A DNA stretch of 33,506 nt from Saprospiraceae bacterium. GTDB taxonomy: Bacteria > Bacteroidota > Bacteroidia > Chitinophagales > Saprospiraceae. The notes under the pieces were generated by a model that was not told where the DNA came from, searched no databases, and saw only the letters and a program-made list of their open reading frames with translations. This document shows positions 31,226-33,506 of this stretch, piece after piece. Position numbers and translations under genes: made by a program. Each line of letters opens with the position of its first letter. Within the stretch, counting starts at the first letter, position 1. The stretch lies in the NCBI GenBank assembly GCA_027080725.1, contig JALWRC010000108.1, positions 1 to 33,506 of the forward strand. Reading direction: 5' to 3'.

Positions 31226-31894
31226 TTATGTATTGTTCGTCCCCACCAACATCGCATTGAGGTCGAGGACGATCTTTTGTGCTTCGGGGAATACTTGCTT
31301 AAAAACAGAAGAATAGTATCTCCTTGTATCTGCCTTGGAGTGTGCGTCCCGGTACAGCCGGTTAAAGATTAATATGCCCCCCGGAGCCAGCAAGTTTTGC
31401 ACGGACTTCAGGAAAGAGATGCTTTGAAAAACCGGCGGGATCACGTCATCTACAAAGATATCCACACAAATCATGTCATAACGCCCCTCGCTATACGACA
31501 CATAGGCTGCCGCATCGGTATGCAAAACGGATACCGGAGCATTTAATGCTCCGAGAACATACTTGGAAGCCAGGGCGATCACCTCTTCATCATACTCTAC
31601 CGCTGTGTAATTGGCGACTACACCAAAATCGCGTTCGAGCATATAAGGGATACTACCCAGTCCCATCCCTAACAAGAGCACTTCTCCCGGAGGGCTTTCC
31701 TTAATGCGCATCTTTTTGAAGAGTTTGTAAAAATTGGCGTACCGGCTGCCATAAGAATATATCGCGTGTTTGGTATAGAGTTGGTACTGCCCTTTCGAAA
31801 GGCAAACGTTAAGGATAACACCATCCCTGCCCCGCACAGACTCCAGGGGAATGTCGTACAAATAACTCAATATCTTTTTCCACTTACAAATCAC
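31226..31894 (-). CDS. spermidine-synthase-like methyltransferase-fold protein
   Basis: A 222-aa soluble protein with the Rossmann fold shared by spermidine synthases and SAM-dependent methyltransferases: VLLLGMGLGSIPYML (about 72-86, motif I), TAVEYDEEVIALASKY, MICVDIFVDDVIPP with the DxF..D in the substrate site, and a later strand GGILIFNRLY. Typical SpeE proteins are longer, so this may be a small relative with another substrate. It starts with GTG at 31894, 19 bp after the stop of the GlmU-like gene, so the two probably share a transcript. Confidence 0.7.
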   Translation of the reverse strand: MICKWKKILSYLYDIPLESVRGRDGVILNVCLSKGQYQLYTKHAIYSYGSRYANFYKLFKKMRIKESPPGEVLLLGMGLGSIPYMLERDFGVVANYTAVEYDEEVIALASKYVLGALNAPVSVLHTDAAAYVSYSEGRYDMICVDIFVDDVIPPVFQSISFLKSVQNLLAPGGILIFNRLYRDAHSKADTRRYYSSVFKQVFPEAQKIVLDLNAMLVGTNNT

Positions 31895-31913
31895 AGAATT
31901 CTATTGGCGAGAT

Positions 31914-33107
31914 TTACCCTTTTGGACGAAAAGCCTCTGTACGGTCAAACACATTCTCAAGGATATGGCGCATGGCTGGGTCGAGCACTTTGCCTCGTCG
32001 CTTCATCACTACCCCGGCCACTTCCAAGGCCTTGTCCAATCGATAGGTCCGGATACCCTTCGGCCCTCCCCAGGAAAATGAGGGAATAAAATTGCGTTGA
32101 TACCCCGCCCCGTAGATATTGGCAGAGACCCCTACAACGGTGCCGGTATTAAACATGGTATTGATTCCGCACTTCGAATGGTCACCCATAATCAATCCAC
32201 AAAATATCTTGCCGGTCGCCACAAAACGCTCCGTGGGATAATGCCATATCCTTACCTCCGAATAATTATTCTTCAGATTGGACGTATTTGTATCCGCCCC
32301 GAGATTGCACCATTCTCCCAAAACCGAATTGCCCAGATAGCCATCGTGTCCCTTGTTGGAATACCCCATCATTATAGCGTTATTAATCTCCCCGCCGGCT
32401 TTACAATGCGGCCCTATCGTCGTCCCGCCATAAATCTTCGCCCCCATTTTCACGACACTGCCCTCCCCTATTGACAAAGGCCCCATCAAGGAGCTTCCCG
32501 GCAAAACTTTTGCTCCCCGGCCTATATAAACAGGACGGGTTGCGTCGATAATCGCCCCGCGTATTTCTACCCCCTGCTCCACAAATAATTGATCTCCAAA
32601 AACGGTATTCCCGGAGGAGATATCCATTGTCTCCCTCCCTTTAGTCAATCGCACGAAATCACGCTCAATCTCATCAAAGTTGACTCCAAACAAATCCGGT
32701 GGCCGCAGCAATACGACGAGTTTATCTCCTGCACATTCCCTATACACAACATCCTCGTCCTTCTGCCCCGCCAAAAAAGCAGTGGTAGCCTTCTGCCCCA
32801 GTCGAGCAGCGACCCAGAATCCCTCCTTGGATTGCAACGCCTCTCCTAATTGAAGACGCCTAACTCGCTCCAACAAATATTTCGTTGGTAGGAGTCTGCT
32901 ATTAATCAACAGATTATCCTCATAAATCTGAAGGGGATATATCGCTTGTAAGTAGTCTTTGGTATGGTATGAAATGGTCGACCCTAGGTCATGTCTCCAC
33001 TTTTCGGCCAGGGTAAGGGCTCCTACCCTCAATTCGGCAACCGGCCGGGTAAAGGTCAAAGGGAGAAAATCCTCCCAAAGCGTATCTACAAGAATCGTAT
33101 TCGTCAT
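31914..33107 (-). CDS. GlmU-like bifunctional protein (Bacteroidota alternative form)
   Basis: A 397-aa cytosolic protein matching the Bacteroidota-specific alternative GlmU family. The N-terminal half (1-180) is a reduced nucleotidyltransferase-like domain (TILVDTLWEDFLPLTFTRPVAELR), lacking the classical GlmU pyrophosphorylase signature. The C-terminal half (185-380) is a left-handed beta-helix of hexapeptide repeats (PVYIGRGAKVLPGSSLMGP, SIGEGSVVKMGAKIYG) as in acetyltransferases. It likely catalyses acetylation and uridylylation to UDP-GlcNAc; the closely placed glmM supports this. An exact dispersed 12-mer copy lies inside its N-terminal coding part (32966). Confidence 0.82.
   Translation of the reverse strand: MTNTILVDTLWEDFLPLTFTRPVAELRVGALTLAEKWRHDLGSTISYHTKDYLQAIYPLQIYEDNLLINSRLLPTKYLLERVRRLQLGEALQSKEGFWVAARLGQKATTAFLAGQKDEDVVYRECAGDKLVVLLRPPDLFGVNFDEIERDFVRLTKGRETMDISSGNTVFGDQLFVEQGVEIRGAIIDATRPVYIGRGAKVLPGSSLMGPLSIGEGSVVKMGAKIYGGTTIGPHCKAGGEINNAIMMGYSNKGHDGYLGNSVLGEWCNLGADTNTSNLKNNYSEVRIWHYPTERFVATGKIFCGLIMGDHSKCGINTMFNTGTVVGVSANIYGAGYQRNFIPSFSWGGPKGIRTYRLDKALEVAGVVMKRRGKVLDPAMRHILENVFDRTEAFRPKG
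32966..32977 (+). repeat. dispersed 12-mer GGTATGAAATGG, exact copy
   Basis: Exact plus-strand copy within the coding part of the GlmU-like gene, so it is not restricted to gaps. Confidence 0.75.
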
Positions 33108-33126
33108 ATCCTACAAAATATGACCG

Positions 33127-33158
33127 TAAAGATACATTAAATTTTTTATTAATGTATC
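33127..33158 (-). promoter_or_regulatory. dyad and near-consensus -7 box before the GlmU-like gene
   Basis: GATACATTAA (33131-33140) and TTAATGTATC (33149-33158) form a perfect 10-bp inverted repeat with an 8-nt AT loop. The minus-strand TATCTTTA (33134-33127, one base from TAnnTTTG) overlaps its left arm, about 20 bp from the ATG. It looks like an operator on a promoter; the regulator is unknown. Confidence 0.5.
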
Positions 33159-33172
33159 GATGAAACGTGGGA

Positions 33173-33200
33173 GTGTGTATAACAAAATGCACTTTTTTTG
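33173..33200 (+). repeat. single end related to the 17534-17768 element
   Basis: GTGTGTATAACAAAATGCAC and the T-run after it match the ends of the MITE-like element (two mismatches to the TATTACAAAGTGCAC core), including a following TTTGA and later GAGAAA like the right-hand end. No opposite end was found before the window edge, so it is a degraded or partial copy. Confidence 0.45.
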
Positions 33201-33506
33201 AAGAATCATGAGAAAGACGCATGAGCAATACATAACTTCAGGAGTAAAAATTCCTTAGGTGCCTGATTGCACCACAAGACCATTGACCAGTAAATATTTA
33301 TGGTTTAGATAAGTCTTTTGGTAGCTCTTTAGCAGATGTCCATTCTTCAGTCAAGGTTAAGAGAGGCTATTCTATACAGGGTAGATGTATTATATGGCCT
33401 ATTCCGGCGAAATTCCAAGCGGGAACCGGCGCTAACCCGGGATAGTGTTATTATATCTTCTATGGTCTAAGTACCATTAAGGCACAGTTTTCACTTCGAA
33501 GCATAG
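33201..33506. other. right-hand end of window, no gene found
   Basis: No long frame. A minus-strand run of 21 sense codons (about 33363-33298, including LTEEWTSAKELPKDLSKP) lies between two stops and reads like protein, but is too short to identify. Confidence 0.4.

Overview
The window looks like a stretch of core chromosome from a member of the Bacteroidota, possibly near Saprospirales/Chitinophagales; the order is a guess. Evidence: repeated -7 boxes of the type TAnnTTTG; a short (288 aa) RpoD-type sigma factor; the Bacteroidota-type alternative GlmU (uridylyltransferase-like/hexapeptide protein); DUF4296 and TPR lipoproteins with lipoboxes; a small SRP RNA of the Bacteroidota form; and few Shine-Dalgarno sequences. 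No phage, CRISPR array, IS transposase or defence island was seen.

Layout. 1-2683: terminator, SRP RNA (ffs) and an RluA-type pseudouridine synthase on the minus strand, then an AT-rich gap with a consensus sigma-54 promoter and a strong terminator, then alanine dehydrogenase. 2687-3014: small HTH protein with its own promoter. 8559-3264 (minus): a compact gene run, namely a tandem-AAA+ ATPase, a SixA-type phosphatase, a DUF4296 lipoprotein, a TrmH-type methyltransferase and chorismate synthase, the middle three joined by ATGA overlaps. 9160-10065: TPR lipoprotein. 12946-10116 (minus): membrane-anchored unknown, degenerate Nudix protein, purC, Smr-domain protein. 20902-13407 (minus): thiI, GH113-like glycosidase, panC, a MITE-like insertion, a TMTC-like membrane protein, dprA, rpoD. 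21305-23831 (plus): pyrR, pyrB, and a DUF368 polyprenyl-phosphate transporter. 24979-24074 (minus): two tandem ArsR-type regulators. 29500-25133 (minus): initiator tRNA, xthA, a gene remnant, an alpha/beta hydrolase, ctpA, tsaB. 29825-33107: glmM (plus), convergent with a spermidine-synthase-like protein and the GlmU-like gene (minus).

How the genes relate. GlmM and the GlmU-like protein would supply UDP-GlcNAc, and the DUF368 protein would recycle undecaprenyl phosphate, so envelope synthesis recurs. PyrR/PyrB and PurC are nucleotide synthesis; AroC, PanC and Ald are amino-acid and cofactor metabolism; SRP RNA, initiator tRNA, TrmH, RluA, ThiI and TsaB serve translation and secretion.

The least expected signals are outside genes: a 12-mer (GGTATGAAATGG) present five times exactly and three times with one mismatch in both orientations; a ~235-bp element with terminal inverted repeats and a third related end at 33173; a large nested inverted repeat in the probable leader of the AAA+ gene; a sigma-54 promoter followed 46 bp later by a terminator hairpin; and an apparently leaderless pyrR. 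The AAA+ protein itself has two N-terminal copies of a domain I do not recognise.
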